A stretch of DNA of 64,000 nucleotides from Pseudomonadota bacterium (GCA_018241685.1 JAFEDJ010000023.1:29994-93993), one strand, 5' to 3'; positions 48,433-57,632 are shown, counted from the first letter of the stretch. The notes: generated by a model from the sequence alone, not told the origin. Program-made: numbers and translations.

Positions 48433-49281
48433 ATGACCGACCAGATCGAAACCGCCGAATTGCACGGCCAGCCCGTGCTCAAGCTGCAGACGCCGGACGG
48501 CGCTGTCGCCCTGATCTCCCTGTTCGGCGCCCATGTGCTGTCCTGGACACCCGCCGGCGGCGAAGACCGTCTCTACCTCAGCCCCAAGGCGGTTTTTGAC
48601 GGCGCCACCGCCATCCGCGGCGGCGTGCCGGTGTGCTTCCCCCAGTTCGCCGGCCTCGGCCCCCTGCCCAAGCACGGCTTTGCCCGCAACCGCCTCTGGG
48701 AAGTCACCAGCACCCGCGCCGGCAAGGACTACGCCGTCGCCACGCTGCGCCTCGCCGACGACGAAGCCACCCGCGCCTTGTGGCCTCACGCCTTCGCCAC
48801 CGAGATGAGCATCTCCATTGGCGGCGACCGCCTCGACATGGAACTGGAAGTGGAGAACACCGGCGACACGCCGTTCAGCTTCACCGCCGCCCTGCACACC
48901 TACCTGAAGGTGCGCGAAGTGGAGGCCCTCAGCGTCGACGGCCTGCGCGGGCTGGAATACCGGGACAGCGCCGACGGCGACCGGATCAAGAAGGAAACCG
49001 GCGTCGGCCTCGCCATCGACAGCGAAGTCGACCGCGTGTATCACGGCGCGCCGCGTACGCTGCTGGTACGGGAGAATCACCGGGCGATGGGCATCCACAC
49101 CGAGAACTTCCCCGATGTGGTGATCTGGAATCCGTGGGAGGAAAAGTGCGCGGCTCTCGCCGACATGCCTGCCGACGGCTTCCGCCGCATGCTGTGCGTC
49201 GAAGCCGCCGCGGTGAAGGAGCCTGTCGAACTGGCTGCCGGCGCCAACTGGTGGGGCCGGCAGACCCTCATCGCCATGTAA
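48433..49281 (+). CDS. D-hexose-6-phosphate mutarotase (YeaD-like)
   Basis: 282 residues from MTDQIETAEL. Galactose-mutarotase fold with GGVPVCFPQFAGLGPLPKHGFARN near 65-86 and the catalytic His in LHTYLKV. YeaD homologues interconvert alpha and beta hexose 6-phosphates. A frame that continues upstream without a stop is out of frame with tag and not real. It converges on the low-complexity protein gene. Confidence 0.92.
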   Translation: MTDQIETAELHGQPVLKLQTPDGAVALISLFGAHVLSWTPAGGEDRLYLSPKAVFDGATAIRGGVPVCFPQFAGLGPLPKHGFARNRLWEVTSTRAGKDYAVATLRLADDEATRALWPHAFATEMSISIGGDRLDMELEVENTGDTPFSFTAALHTYLKVREVEALSVDGLRGLEYRDSADGDRIKKETGVGLAIDSEVDRVYHGAPRTLLVRENHRAMGIHTENFPDVVIWNPWEEKCAALADMPADGFRRMLCVEAAAVKEPVELAAGANWWGRQTLIAM

Positions 49282-49336
49282 GAAACAACCTCAAGGAAAC
49301 GTCGGGCAGCCCCCGGCTTCCTTGCCCCCACGGGAT

Positions 49337-49357
49337 GGGCCGGGCAACGCCCAGCCC
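49337..49357. terminator. Imperfect convergent hairpin
   Basis: GGGC-C-GGGC / GCCC-A-GCCC around AAC, one mismatch. Lies between the mutarotase gene and the next leftward gene. Confidence 0.4.
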
Positions 49358-49366
49358 TGGGGACGC

Positions 49367-50578
49367 TCAGTTGGCTGCACGCACCGTGTCGGCCACGTTG
49401 CGGCCATTAACGCGGACGATGGCGACGGTATGGCCGGAACCATCCATCTCCACTGGTTCCACTGTCACGCTGCCCGCATCCAGCGCCCGTTGCAGGCGCT
49501 GCGTAGCATGCTCGGACGTCATGCCCGGCTCACGTGAATCCAGCCCCTGGACCCGGATCTTGCGACCACCCTGGTAGAAGGTCGCACCGTCCATCGCATA
49601 GGCCCGCGAAGCCCCACGCGCCGGGCGTGAGGGCGTCGGCGTCGTCACAGCCAGCGGTACATTGCCGGACGACGCAGAGGCGCCCGGCACCGGAGCGAGC
49701 GGCGTGCTTACGGGCGCTGGCGACGTGGCCGCCGGACGCGGAGCCGGGGCGGGAGCAGGTTCAGGAGCGGACTGCGCATTGACCGCCGCAGCCGCCGCGG
49801 CAGCGGCTTCAGCCGCCGACATGCCGGCCGTCGAGACCGCCGACGGAGCTCGAACGGCGTGGGCTTGCGGCACCACGGCCTGGACTGCCGGAGCCGACGG
49901 CGCACTGATCACCGGCGGCGGAATCACCATGGTCTGACGCCCGCCGGCCACGGCTGGCGGCGGCACCGGAATCGCCGCACGGCGCTCCGCCGGCGGCAGC
50001 GGCGCCGAATTCGGCGTGAAGGCCTCACGCCCCAGCGCTTCGCGGCCCGTCATCGGCGCATAGGCCTCCCGCCCGATGGCGCGGCCATGGCTGCGGCTAG
50101 GCGGCTTCGGCGGCTCGACGCGGGACTCGACGGTCTTAAGCGCGGCAGCCTTGGCAGCCGCTTTGGCATCCGGCGAAAGGGGAGCAGCGACCTGCGGCGT
50201 CCGCTCCTCCCGGGCCGCCTTGCCGTGATGGCGGCGGTCATTACGCTCGGCCTTGCCCTTTCCCTTGCCCGCCTTGCCGCCTTTCTCGGCAACCGCGGCT
50301 TTGTCATGGCGACCGGCCTTGCCGGCCTTCACGGCATGGCGCGGCGTTTCGGTCTTGGCAGCCTTGCCCGAGGCGGACTTGGCCGAAGAGGTCTTTTTGG
50401 ATGCGCTGGCCTTGGACTCGGAAGACTTTCCGACCTTGGCGGTCTTTTTGGCCTCCGGCTTGGACGCCGGAGCTGCCTTGTGAGCACCGGCCTTGGCCTG
50501 GTGATGGGCGGCAGAGGCTTCGCCTCCGGCCATCATCAGGCCCAGCGCCAGTGTCAGCGCGGCAATCTTGGGATTCAT
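49367..50578 (-). CDS. Secreted low-complexity protein with C-terminal SNase-like fold
   Basis: 403 residues from MNPKIAALTLALGLMMAG, a signal peptide ending ASAA, with AGGAGA before the ATG. Residues 25-135 are Lys/Ala/Ser-rich and very basic; 135-320 are Pro/Ala-rich. The last 80 residues look like a staphylococcal-nuclease fold: GATFYQGGRKIRVQGLD, then VTVEPVEMDGSGHTVAIV. The catalytic GDT aspartate is replaced (GAT), so binding instead of cleavage is likely. The basic region may hold nucleic acid or cell envelope polymers in the periplasm. I do not recognise the whole protein. Confidence 0.7.
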   Translation of the reverse strand: MNPKIAALTLALGLMMAGGEASAAHHQAKAGAHKAAPASKPEAKKTAKVGKSSESKASASKKTSSAKSASGKAAKTETPRHAVKAGKAGRHDKAAVAEKGGKAGKGKGKAERNDRRHHGKAAREERTPQVAAPLSPDAKAAAKAAALKTVESRVEPPKPPSRSHGRAIGREAYAPMTGREALGREAFTPNSAPLPPAERRAAIPVPPPAVAGGRQTMVIPPPVISAPSAPAVQAVVPQAHAVRAPSAVSTAGMSAAEAAAAAAAAVNAQSAPEPAPAPAPRPAATSPAPVSTPLAPVPGASASSGNVPLAVTTPTPSRPARGASRAYAMDGATFYQGGRKIRVQGLDSREPGMTSEHATQRLQRALDAGSVTVEPVEMDGSGHTVAIVRVNGRNVADTVRAAN

Positions 50579-50763
50579 GCGGTGTGCTCTCCTGCTGCTG
50601 TGTCGGGCCGCCCCAAGGGGCTCCCCGACTGGATGTACGCGAAAACGGCAGTCTGCGCGACATGGATAATCGTGAGATTTTACCGGAAACTCCACCGGCT
50701 ACGGACTTGCAGGCGCGGCTGCCTTTCTGCACCATGCGCCCTTTTTGAGGCCTTCCCCCGTCC

Positions 50764-53091
50764 ATGCTTCTGCCGATCGAACAACGCATTGCCGCCGAAC
50801 TAGGTGTACAGCCCCGTCAGGTTTTCGCTGCCGTGCAGCTTCTCGACGAAGGCGCCACCGTGCCCTTCGTGGCCCGCTACCGTAAAGAAGTGACCGGCGG
50901 CCTGGACGATACCCAACTGCGCAACCTCGAAGAACGCCTCGGCTACCTGCGCGAACTGGAAGACCGCCGCGCCGCGGTGATCGCCAGCATCGACGAACAG
51001 GGCAAGCTCGATCCCGCCCTGCGTGAAGCCATCGAGAACGCCGAAACCAAGCAGCGCCTCGAAGACCTCTACCTGCCCTACAAGCAGAAGCGCCGCACCA
51101 AGGCCCAGATCGCCCGCGAAGCCGGCATCGAACCCCTCGCCAATGCACTGCTGGCCGACCCGACCCTGGTGCCGGAAACCGAGGCCGCCGCCTATTTCAA
51201 TGCCGAAGCCGGCTTTGCCGACACCAAGTCGGTGCTCGACGGCGCCCGCCAGATCCTGATGGAACGCTTCGCCGAGGACGCCGAACTGATCGGCAAGCTG
51301 CGCGAATACCTGCAGGACCACGGCGTCGTCGCCTCGACGGTGATCGCCGACAAGGAGAACGACCCGGCCGCCGCGAAGTTCCGCGACTGGTTCGACTTTC
51401 GTGAGGCCATCGGCACCGTGCCCTCCCACCGGGCACTGGCCCTGTTCCGCGGCCGCAACGAAGGCTTCCTGCGCCTGCAACTGGCCCTCGACTCCGACCC
51501 CACCGACGGCAGCACGCCCGGTCCCAACCCCTGCGAAGGGCGCATCGCCGGCCACTTCGGCGTCAAGGACCAGGGCCGCGCCGCCGACGCCTGGCTGCGC
51601 GAAACCGTGCGCTGGGCGTGGAGCGTCAAGATTTCCCTGCACCTGGAACTCGAACTGCTCGGCCAGCTGCGCGAACAGGCGGAAGAAGAAGCCATCCGCG
51701 TCTTCGGCCGCAACCTGAAGGATCTGCTGCTCGCCGCCCCCGCCGGCGCCCGCGCCACGCTGGGCCTCGACCCTGGCCTGCGCACCGGCGTCAAGGTGGC
51801 CATCGTCGACCAGACCGGTAAGCTCCTCGACACCGCCACCATCTACCCCCACGAGCCGCGCCGCGACTGGGACGGCAGCCTGCACACGCTGTCGAAGCTG
51901 TGCGAGAAGCACAACGTGTCGCTGATCGCCATCGGCAACGGCACCGCAAGCCGCGAGACCGACAAGCTCGCCGCCGATCTGATCAAGCTGCGCCCCGAGC
52001 TGCACATGACCAAGATCGTCGTCTCGGAAGCCGGTGCCTCGGTGTACTCGGCCTCCGAACTGGCCGCCAAGGAATTCCCCGACCTGGACGTCAGCCTGCG
52101 CGGCGCCGTCTCCATCGCCCGTCGCCTGCAGGATCCGCTGGCCGAGCTGGTCAAGATCGATCCCAAGTCCATCGGCGTCGGCCAGTACCAGCATGACGTC
52201 AATCAGACCCGCCTGGCCCGCGCGCTGGATTCGGTGGTCGAAGACTGCGTGAACGCCGTCGGCGTGGACGTGAACATGGCGTCGGTGGCGCTGCTGACCC
52301 GCATCTCCGGCCTCAACGCCACGCTGGCCGCCAACATCGTCGCCCACCGGGACGCCAACGGCCCCTTCCCGAGCCGCGCCGCGCTGCTCGACGTGCCGCG
52401 CCTCGGCCCCAAGACCTTCGAGCAGGCCGCCGGCTTCCTGCGCATCACCAACGGCAGCAACCCGCTCGACGCCTCGGCGGTGCACCCGGAAGCCTATCCG
52501 GTGGTCGAACGCATCCTCGCCGACATCCGGAAGAACGTCCGTGACCTGATGGGCGACGCCCGCGCCATCGGCCAGTTGAAGGCCGAGCGCTACACCGACG
52601 AACGCTTCGGCCTGCCCACCGTGCAGGACATCCTGAAGGAACTCGACAAGCCCGGCCGCGACCCGCGCCCCGAGTTCAAGACCGCCAGCTTCAAGGAAGG
52701 CGTCGAGGACCTGAAGGACCTGGCCGTCGGCATGATCCTCGAAGGCGTGGTCACCAACGTCACCAACTTCGGCGCCTTCGTGGACATCGGCGTGCACCAG
52801 GACGGCCTGGTCCACGTGTCGGCCCTGTCCGACCGCTTCGTCAAGGACCCGCACACCATCGTGAAAGCCGGCCAGGTAGTGAAGGTGAAAGTCACCGAAG
52901 TGGACCTGCCGCGCAAGCGCATCGCCCTCACCATGCGCATGGGCGACCAGCCCCAGGCCGGCGGCCACAAGCCTGGCGGCGACCGGCGCGACGCCCCGCG
53001 CGGCGGCCAGCGTCCGGCCGGCAAGCCGAACCGCGAACCCGCCCTGGCTGGCTCGCTGGCCTCGGCCTTCGCCAAGGCCCTCAAGAAATAA
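50764..53091 (+). CDS. tex: Tex transcription accessory protein
   Basis: 775 residues. N-terminal Tex helices, a YqgF-like RNase H fold ([18 protein letters not shown] near 340), two helix-hairpin-helix modules and a C-terminal S1 RNA-binding domain ([19 protein letters not shown]). Tex binds nucleic acid and affects transcription and stress tolerance. The final 30 residues are basic and low complexity. A terminator-like hairpin follows 53 bases after the stop. Confidence 0.96.
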   Translation: MLLPIEQRIAAELGVQPRQVFAAVQLLDEGATVPFVARYRKEVTGGLDDTQLRNLEERLGYLRELEDRRAAVIASIDEQGKLDPALREAIENAETKQRLEDLYLPYKQKRRTKAQIAREAGIEPLANALLADPTLVPETEAAAYFNAEAGFADTKSVLDGARQILMERFAEDAELIGKLREYLQDHGVVASTVIADKENDPAAAKFRDWFDFREAIGTVPSHRALALFRGRNEGFLRLQLALDSDPTDGSTPGPNPCEGRIAGHFGVKDQGRAADAWLRETVRWAWSVKISLHLELELLGQLREQAEEEAIRVFGRNLKDLLLAAPAGARATLGLDPGLRTGVKVAIVDQTGKLLDTATIYPHEPRRDWDGSLHTLSKLCEKHNVSLIAIGNGTASRETDKLAADLIKLRPELHMTKIVVSEAGASVYSASELAAKEFPDLDVSLRGAVSIARRLQDPLAELVKIDPKSIGVGQYQHDVNQTRLARALDSVVEDCVNAVGVDVNMASVALLTRISGLNATLAANIVAHRDANGPFPSRAALLDVPRLGPKTFEQAAGFLRITNGSNPLDASAVHPEAYPVVERILADIRKNVRDLMGDARAIGQLKAERYTDERFGLPTVQDILKELDKPGRDPRPEFKTASFKEGVEDLKDLAVGMILEGVVTNVTNFGAFVDIGVHQDGLVHVSALSDRFVKDPHTIVKAGQVVKVKVTEVDLPRKRIALTMRMGDQPQAGGHKPGGDRRDAPRGGQRPAGKPNREPALAGSLASAFAKALKK

Positions 53092-53144
53092 GCCCGCACC
53101 CACTCCGGGGCGGCTAGAATCCGTCCCATCTGTTTGATTTGCCA

Positions 53145-53175
53145 GCGACGCCCCCCGGGGCGTCGCGCTGTTTTC
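53145..53175 (+). terminator. Terminator of tex overlapping the next leader
   Basis: Perfect stem GCGACGCCCC / GGGGCGTCGC followed by GCTGTTTTCC. It ends just before the start codon of the ArsC-like gene, which has no ribosome site. Confidence 0.75.
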
Positions 53176-53178
53176 CCC

Positions 53179-53544
53179 ATGACCACGATCTACGGCATAA
53201 AGAACTGCGACACCATGAAGAAGGCCTTCGCCTGGCTCGACGAACATGGCGTCGCCTACACCTTCCACGACTACAAGAAGTCCGGCATCGACTCGGGCAA
53301 GCTGCACGCATGGAGCAAGGCCATCGGCTGGAAGAGCCTGGTCAATACCCGTGGCACCACCTGGCGCAAGCTGTCCGCCGAACAGCAAGCCATCGAAACC
53401 CAGAGCGCCGCCGTGCAGCTGATGCAGGAATTCCCCAGCCTGATCCGCCGCCCCGTCATCGAAACCGACAGCGGCCAGCTGCTGGTCGGCCTCGACACAG
53501 CCCTCTACACCAGCTTCCTCACCGCGACGGGCACCCCGGAATGA
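53179..53544 (+). CDS. ArsC/Spx-like thioredoxin-fold protein (YffB-type)
   Basis: 121 residues. MTTIYGIKNCDTMKKAFAWL has the single cysteine and context of the YffB group, followed by RGTTWRKL and a conserved RRPVIE segment. YffB-like proteins are not proven arsenate reductases. No ribosome site is seen; the terminator stem occupies its place. The stop overlaps the start of hslO (ATGA). Confidence 0.88.
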   Translation: MTTIYGIKNCDTMKKAFAWLDEHGVAYTFHDYKKSGIDSGKLHAWSKAIGWKSLVNTRGTTWRKLSAEQQAIETQSAAVQLMQEFPSLIRRPVIETDSGQLLVGLDTALYTSFLTATGTPE

Positions 53545-54398
53545 GCAACTCCTACATCCAGCGCTTCCTGCTCGAAGAGCTCGACATCCGCGGCGCCGTC
53601 GTCAAGCTCGACGACGTCTGGCAAGGCATCCTCGAAAACCGCGACTACCCGGCCAACGTCCGCGACCTGCTCGGCGCCATGAGCGCCATCGCCAGCGTCA
53701 TCGGTGGCAACCTCAAGCAAGCCGGCCGCCTGACCATCCAGCTGCAGGGTCATGGCCCGGTCAGCCTGCTGGTGGTGGACATCAACGAAGCCCTCAACCT
53801 GCGCGGCTACGCCAAGGCCGCCCCCGAAGCCGCCGGCAAGCAGGGCATCGCCGACCTGCTCGGCGACGGCCAGCTGCTGCTGAGCCTCGACATGCCCGGC
53901 CTGCGCCACCCGTACCAGAGCTATGTGCCGATCGAAGGCGACAGCGTCGCCGAGATCTTCGAGCACTACCTGACCCAGTCCGAACAGCAACCCGCCGCGC
54001 TGCACACCGCCGCCTCGGAAAACGCCGCCGCCTGCCTGTTCCTGCAGAAGCTGCCGGACGCCGACAAGAAGGACGCCGACGGCTGGGACCGCGTCACCCG
54101 CCTGGCCTCGACGATCCGCCCCGACGAGCTGCTGAATCTGCCCGCCGACGAAGTGCTGCTGCGCCTCTTCCATCAGGAAACCGTACGCCTGCTGGACGCC
54201 CGCGAAGTCAGCCACGAGTGGCCGCAGGACTGGGACAAGGTGCGCGACATGCTGCGCTCCCTCGGCCGCGCCGAACTGGAGTCCATGCTGGCCGAACACG
54301 GCGAAGTGCTGATCCACGACGACCTGTCGAACCACGAATACCGCTTCAGTGCGGACGACATCGCCGCGCTGTTCAACGAACCGCCCACCCTTCACTGA
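53541..54398 (+). CDS. hslO: Hsp33 chaperone homologue lacking all zinc cysteines
   Basis: 285 residues; overlaps the ArsC-like gene by four bases. The core (1-215) is ordinary Hsp33, but the C-terminal redox switch, normally CxC...CxxC, reads HEWPQD at 225-230 and HDDLSNHEYRF at 259-269, putting Glu226, Pro228, Asp260 and Ser263 where cysteines belong. The only cysteine is C165. The flanking strings LRSLGRAELESMLAEHGE and the C-terminal fold are preserved, so this is not a truncation. A redox-independent or constitutively active chaperone is inferred. Confidence 0.93.
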   Translation: MSNSYIQRFLLEELDIRGAVVKLDDVWQGILENRDYPANVRDLLGAMSAIASVIGGNLKQAGRLTIQLQGHGPVSLLVVDINEALNLRGYAKAAPEAAGKQGIADLLGDGQLLLSLDMPGLRHPYQSYVPIEGDSVAEIFEHYLTQSEQQPAALHTAASENAAACLFLQKLPDADKKDADGWDRVTRLASTIRPDELLNLPADEVLLRLFHQETVRLLDAREVSHEWPQDWDKVRDMLRSLGRAELESMLAEHGEVLIHDDLSNHEYRFSADDIAALFNEPPTLH

Positions 54399-54421
54399 AA
54401 CAACCCATTGCACCCGCGGAC

Positions 54422-54450
54422 TTGCCCGAAACCCTGCTGAAAAGTAGACT
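54422..54450 (+). promoter_or_regulatory. Possible promoter of minCDE
   Basis: TTGCCC, 17-base spacer and TAGACT (54445-54450), about 30 bases before minC. Weak match. Confidence 0.4.
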
Positions 54451-54488
54451 TCCACAGCTTTAGTCCGCACTCACGCAACACATCTTCT

Positions 54489-55301
54489 ATGGCCGACGCT
54501 TCCCAGGGCAAACTGATCGAGTTCAAAGGCGCCAGCCTGGCGGTGATGACCGCCTACGTCAGGGAGACGGACGCCGTGCGTCTCGCCGACGCCATGCACA
54601 TGATGATGGGCGGCATGCCCGACTTCTTTGCCGGCGAACCGGTAGTGCTCGACTTTTCCCAACTCGCCGGCGCGCCCGACTGGGTAGACTGGACCGCCAT
54701 CACCAGCCTGCTGCGACGCTACCAGGTACAGCCCATCGGCGTGCGGCATCTGCCCGAACACCTGCACGAAGGCGCCCGCCGCGCCAATCTGGCGATGCTC
54801 GGCAAGGAAGGCATGTCGGCCGAAAGGCCCGTCGCCACGCCGCAACCCGCCGCGCCGGTGCCCCAGCCCGAACCCGTGGCGGCGCCCGCTCCGGCCCCTG
54901 CGCCGGAACCCGTCGCCGAAGCCCAGCCGGCCACCGGCAATACCGCGGCCCCCACACTGATCGTCGAGCGCCCGCTGCGCTCCGGCCAACAGATCTACGC
55001 CAAGGGCGGCGACCTGGTACTGCTCGCTGGCATGAGCCCCGGCTCGGAAGTCATCGCCGACGGCAGCATCCACGTCTATGGCCCGCTGCGCGGCCGTGCC
55101 CTCGCCGGCGCCCGCGGCGACACGTCGGCCCGCATCTTCAGCACCAATTTCGGTCCCGAGCTGGTCTCCATCGCCGGGGTGTACCGCACCTTCGAACGCG
55201 GCATCCCGCAGAACGCTGCCGGGCGTGCCGCCCAGGTGCGCCTCATCGGCTCGGACAACCAACATACTCTCGAAATCACCCCGCTTCAGAACGACCACTG
55301 A
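54489..55301 (+). CDS. minC: Septum site-determining protein MinC
   Basis: 270 residues. N-terminal domain that disrupts FtsZ (1-105), Pro/Ala linker of about 40 residues, and C-terminal beta-helix (from about 155; GGDLVLLAGMSPGSEVIADGS, then GRALAGARGD) that dimerises and binds MinD. It blocks Z-ring assembly at the poles. Confidence 0.95.
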   Translation: MADASQGKLIEFKGASLAVMTAYVRETDAVRLADAMHMMMGGMPDFFAGEPVVLDFSQLAGAPDWVDWTAITSLLRRYQVQPIGVRHLPEHLHEGARRANLAMLGKEGMSAERPVATPQPAAPVPQPEPVAAPAPAPAPEPVAEAQPATGNTAAPTLIVERPLRSGQQIYAKGGDLVLLAGMSPGSEVIADGSIHVYGPLRGRALAGARGDTSARIFSTNFGPELVSIAGVYRTFERGIPQNAAGRAAQVRLIGSDNQHTLEITPLQNDH

Positions 55302-55328
55302 AGCGACACCATTATTTAAGGGGATCCC

Positions 55329-56144
55329 GTGACACGCGTCATCGTAATCACGTCCGGCAAGGGCGGCGTCGGCAAGACCACCACCAGTGCGAGCATCTCG
55401 TCCGGGCTGGCCCTGCGTGGCTTCAAGACCGCGGTCATCGACTTCGACGTCGGCCTGCGCAACCTCGACCTGATCATGGGCTGCGAACGCCGCGTGGTGT
55501 ACGACCTGGTCAACGTCATCAACGGCGAAGCCAACCTGAGCCAGGCCCTGATCAAGGACAAGCACTGCGACAACCTGTTCATCCTTCCCGCCTCGCAAAC
55601 CCGCGACAAGGACGCGCTGACCGAGGAAGGCGTCGAGAAGGTCCTGAAGGATCTGTCCCACCAGGGCTTCGACTACGTGGTGTGCGACTCCCCCGCCGGC
55701 ATCGAGCGCGGCGCCGTCATGGCGCTGACCTTCGCCGACGAGGCCATCGTCGTCTCCAACCCCGAAGTCTCCTCGGTGCGTGACTCCGACCGCATCCTTG
55801 GTATCCTGCAGAGCAAGAGCCGCCGCGCCATCGAAGGCCGCGAACCGGTCAAGGAACACCTGCTGATCACCCGCTACTCCCCGAAGCGCGTCGAAGAAGG
55901 CGAAATGCTGTCCTACAAGGACGTGCAGGAGCTGCTGCGCGTACCGCTGATCGGCGTGATCCCCGAATCCGACGACGTCCTCCAGGCCTCCAACCAGGGC
56001 ACGCCCGCCATCCACCTGAAGGACAGCGACGTCGCCTTCGCCTACCAGGACGTGGTGGCCCGCTTCCTCAGCGAAGACCGCCCGCTGCGCTTCGTCAGCT
56101 ACGAAAAGCCCGGCATCCTGAAGCGACTCTTCGGAGGCAAGTAA
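55329..56144 (+). CDS. minD: Septum site-determining protein MinD
   Basis: 271 residues from a GTG with AAGGGG upstream. Deviant Walker [11 protein letters not shown] near 10 and switch region [14 protein letters not shown]. The C-terminal helix [12 protein letters not shown] anchors it to the membrane. MinD ATPase recruits MinC and oscillates with MinE. Confidence 0.97.
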   Translation: MTRVIVITSGKGGVGKTTTSASISSGLALRGFKTAVIDFDVGLRNLDLIMGCERRVVYDLVNVINGEANLSQALIKDKHCDNLFILPASQTRDKDALTEEGVEKVLKDLSHQGFDYVVCDSPAGIERGAVMALTFADEAIVVSNPEVSSVRDSDRILGILQSKSRRAIEGREPVKEHLLITRYSPKRVEEGEMLSYKDVQELLRVPLIGVIPESDDVLQASNQGTPAIHLKDSDVAFAYQDVVARFLSEDRPLRFVSYEKPGILKRLFGGK

Positions 56145-56145
56145 G

Positions 56146-56406
56146 ATGTCCCTCCTTTCCTACTTTTTCGGCTCGAAGCCCAAGACCGCTGCGGTAGCCA
56201 AGGAGCGCCTGTCGCTCATCATCGCCCACGAGCGCACCAGCAACCGTGCACCGGACTTCCTGCCCGCGCTGCAGAAGGAGCTGATCGAAGTCATCTCGAA
56301 GTACGTCAATGTCGGCCTCGACGACATCAAGGTCCAGCTCGAAAAGCAGGACAACTGCGAGATCCTCGAAGTGAACATCACGCTGCCCGAGCAGCCTCAG
56401 AAATAA
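56146..56406 (+). CDS. minE: Cell division topological specificity factor MinE
   Basis: 86 residues, starting [15 protein letters not shown], membrane/MinD-binding helix, then the topological-specificity domain ([18 protein letters not shown]). It drives pole-to-pole MinD oscillation. One base after minD. Confidence 0.96.
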   Translation: MSLLSYFFGSKPKTAAVAKERLSLIIAHERTSNRAPDFLPALQKELIEVISKYVNVGLDDIKVQLEKQDNCEILEVNITLPEQPQK

Positions 56407-56414
56407 ACCAAACT

Positions 56415-56499
56415 GCCCGGATGGTGAAATTGGTAAACACAGCGGACTTAAAATCCGCCGCCTCACGGCCTACGGGTTCGATTCCCGTTCCGGGCACCA
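56415..56499 (+). tRNA. tRNA-Leu (anticodon TAA), integration site
   Basis: 85 nt. Acceptor GCCCGGA/TCCGGGC, anticodon loop CTTAAAA, long variable arm, encoded CCA. Its 3' 42 bases recur exactly at 57563-57604. It lies eight bases after minE. Confidence 0.97.
56458..56499 (+). repeat. Left 42-bp direct repeat (attL-like)
   Basis: The last 42 bases of the tRNA-Leu gene, running from the variable arm to CCA. Identical to 57563-57604, as in site-specific integration into tRNA 3' ends. Confidence 0.88.
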
Positions 56500-56513
56500 C
56501 GCAATTCCAGGCA

Positions 56514-56542
56514 ATGGCCCCTTATGGGGCCGTTGTTCTTTA
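56514..56542 (+). terminator. Terminator after tRNA-Leu
   Basis: Stem GGCCCC/GGGGCC around TTAT, extended by weak pairs, then GTTGTTCTTT. Confidence 0.75.
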
Positions 56543-56546
56543 TGAT

Positions 56547-56565
56547 AGGAATGATCGTAATTCCT
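56547..56565. promoter_or_regulatory. Inverted repeat upstream of the island genes
   Basis: AGGAAT-GATCGTA-ATTCCT, 24 bases before the first island gene. Could be an operator. Confidence 0.3.
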
Positions 56566-56588
56566 CGTCGTGAATGGAGAGTAAGGCA

Positions 56589-56879
56589 ATGACGGCCAGA
56601 GAGGCGGAATCAGCGCTACTTGCCCGGTGCTCTGCCATCGCACTGAAAGTTGCCCAGTCGGCGCAGGACCAGCGCGAGGCCAATGTGTTCCGCTTGGCGG
56701 CAATGGTCGTTCAGTCTCGATTTCCCGTCGAATCCAGGTGCTTGATGCAAGCCAGCGAGCAGTATTTCGCCTTACATCCGGACGAGAAACTGGCCCCGGC
56801 AGATGTCGTCAGAAAGGGCTGGGTCTTTAGCCTGCCTCGCTTGCGGGACATGCTGACTCACCAGCTCCGTGGGCATTGA
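56589..56879 (+). CDS. Small hypothetical protein of the island
   Basis: 96 residues from MTAREAESALL, with GGAG and AAGG upstream. Helical, Ala-rich, no motif I recognise. Residues LRDMLTHQLRGH at the end are basic. Its stop lies five bases before the next gene's ATG, so they form a pair, as toxin-antitoxin or MNT-type genes often do; this is inference. Confidence 0.6.
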   Translation: MTAREAESALLARCSAIALKVAQSAQDQREANVFRLAAMVVQSRFPVESRCLMQASEQYFALHPDEKLAPADVVRKGWVFSLPRLRDMLTHQLRGH

Positions 56880-56883
56880 ACCC

Positions 56884-57470
56884 ATGTCAACGAACCAAGT
56901 GTTTCATACCCGCACTGCGCTGGCGGAAGGGCTGCGGGAATTATTCAAGCAACTGGCGGATCGCTTGTCGCTGTGCCCCCCCGTCAATGTGTACCTGGCT
57001 GGTGGGATGGCCGTTCATCTCTATACGGCCAATCGCGTCACGACCGACGTAGACGCGGAGTTCGGGGGACGCATCTATCTTCCGAATGACCTGATGGTTG
57101 AAGTAACACTTGAAGATGGCAGCCAGCAGGTCGTCTATCTCGACACCAATTACAACTCGACCTTTGCGCTGCTGCACGAGGACTATCTGGATGACGCCAT
57201 CCCGGTAGATCTCGGCGTGGATCAGTTTCGCGTGCATGTCCTTTCCCCAGTAGATCTCGCCGTGAGCAAGATCGCCGACTCGCCGACAACGATAAAGAGG
57301 ACATCGCCGCATTGGTTCGACTCGGCCTGACCACGGCCGATGCGATAGAACAACGCGCAACGAGCGCCTTGGCAGGCTACGTCGGCGGGCAGGCCATGTT
57401 GCAGGTGAATCTACGAGATGCCGTCGCGTTGGCCCGTCAAGTCGAGACTGAGCGGCAGGCTGGCGCATGA
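56884..57470 (+). pseudogene. DUF6036-like nucleotidyltransferase, frameshifted
   Basis: The first part (from MSTNQVFHTR) has the nucleotidyltransferase pattern YLAGGMAVHLY near residue 43, TTDVDAEF near 59 and DQFRVHVLSPVDLAVSKIA, typical of DUF6036 proteins. After that, at about 57281, the frame shifts and stops at 57330. In the next frame the coding continues as RLADNDKEDIAALVRLGL and runs to a stop at 57470. One missing C in ATCGCCGACTC would restore the family sequence. Sequencing error is possible; otherwise the enzyme is disabled. Confidence 0.8.
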
Positions 57471-57539
57471 GCTGCCCCCAAAGAGTGTCTGCCTGACCTC
57501 CGTAAAGTATTGAATGAACAGATAGAAACGTACAATGCC

Positions 57540-57604
57540 AAACACTATCGCGGACTTGAAATCCGCCTCACGGCCTACGGGTTCGATTCCCGTTCCGGGC
57601 ACCA
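57540..57604 (+). pseudogene. Partial tRNA-Leu copy at right island border
   Basis: About 60 bases resemble the tRNA-Leu from the D-arm on. The anticodon loop reads CTTGAAA (TGA instead of TAA), the variable arm is three bases shorter, and the 5' acceptor strand is absent, so it cannot fold as a tRNA. Confidence 0.85.
57563..57604 (+). repeat. Right 42-bp direct repeat (attR-like)
   Basis: Exact copy of 56458-56499. DUF1178 starts 28 bases beyond it, so this is the old tRNA/gene junction. Confidence 0.88.
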
Positions 57605-57632
57605 TGATTGCCGGCGCTTGCCGTTTCGCGCT

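Larger units (their letters stand above)
56500..57604. mobile_element. 1.1-kb island inserted at tRNA-Leu
   Basis: The DNA between the tRNA and its repeated 3' end. It contains a short unknown gene and a frameshifted nucleotidyltransferase gene but no integrase, so it is either a remnant or mobilised in trans. Codon use and AT content differ visibly from the flanking min and DUF1178 genes (less GC at third positions). Confidence 0.75.

Noticed and set aside
47830..49281. One 483-codon frame joining tag and mutarotase regions
   Set aside because: The first 200 codons are out of frame with tag and low complexity; only the part from 48433 is the mutarotase.
50800..53388. Very long minus-strand open frame (862 codons) opposite tex
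   Set aside because: Antisense shadow of a GC-rich real gene; translation is low complexity (Gly/Ala/Asp/Val) with no domain, and tex is unambiguous.
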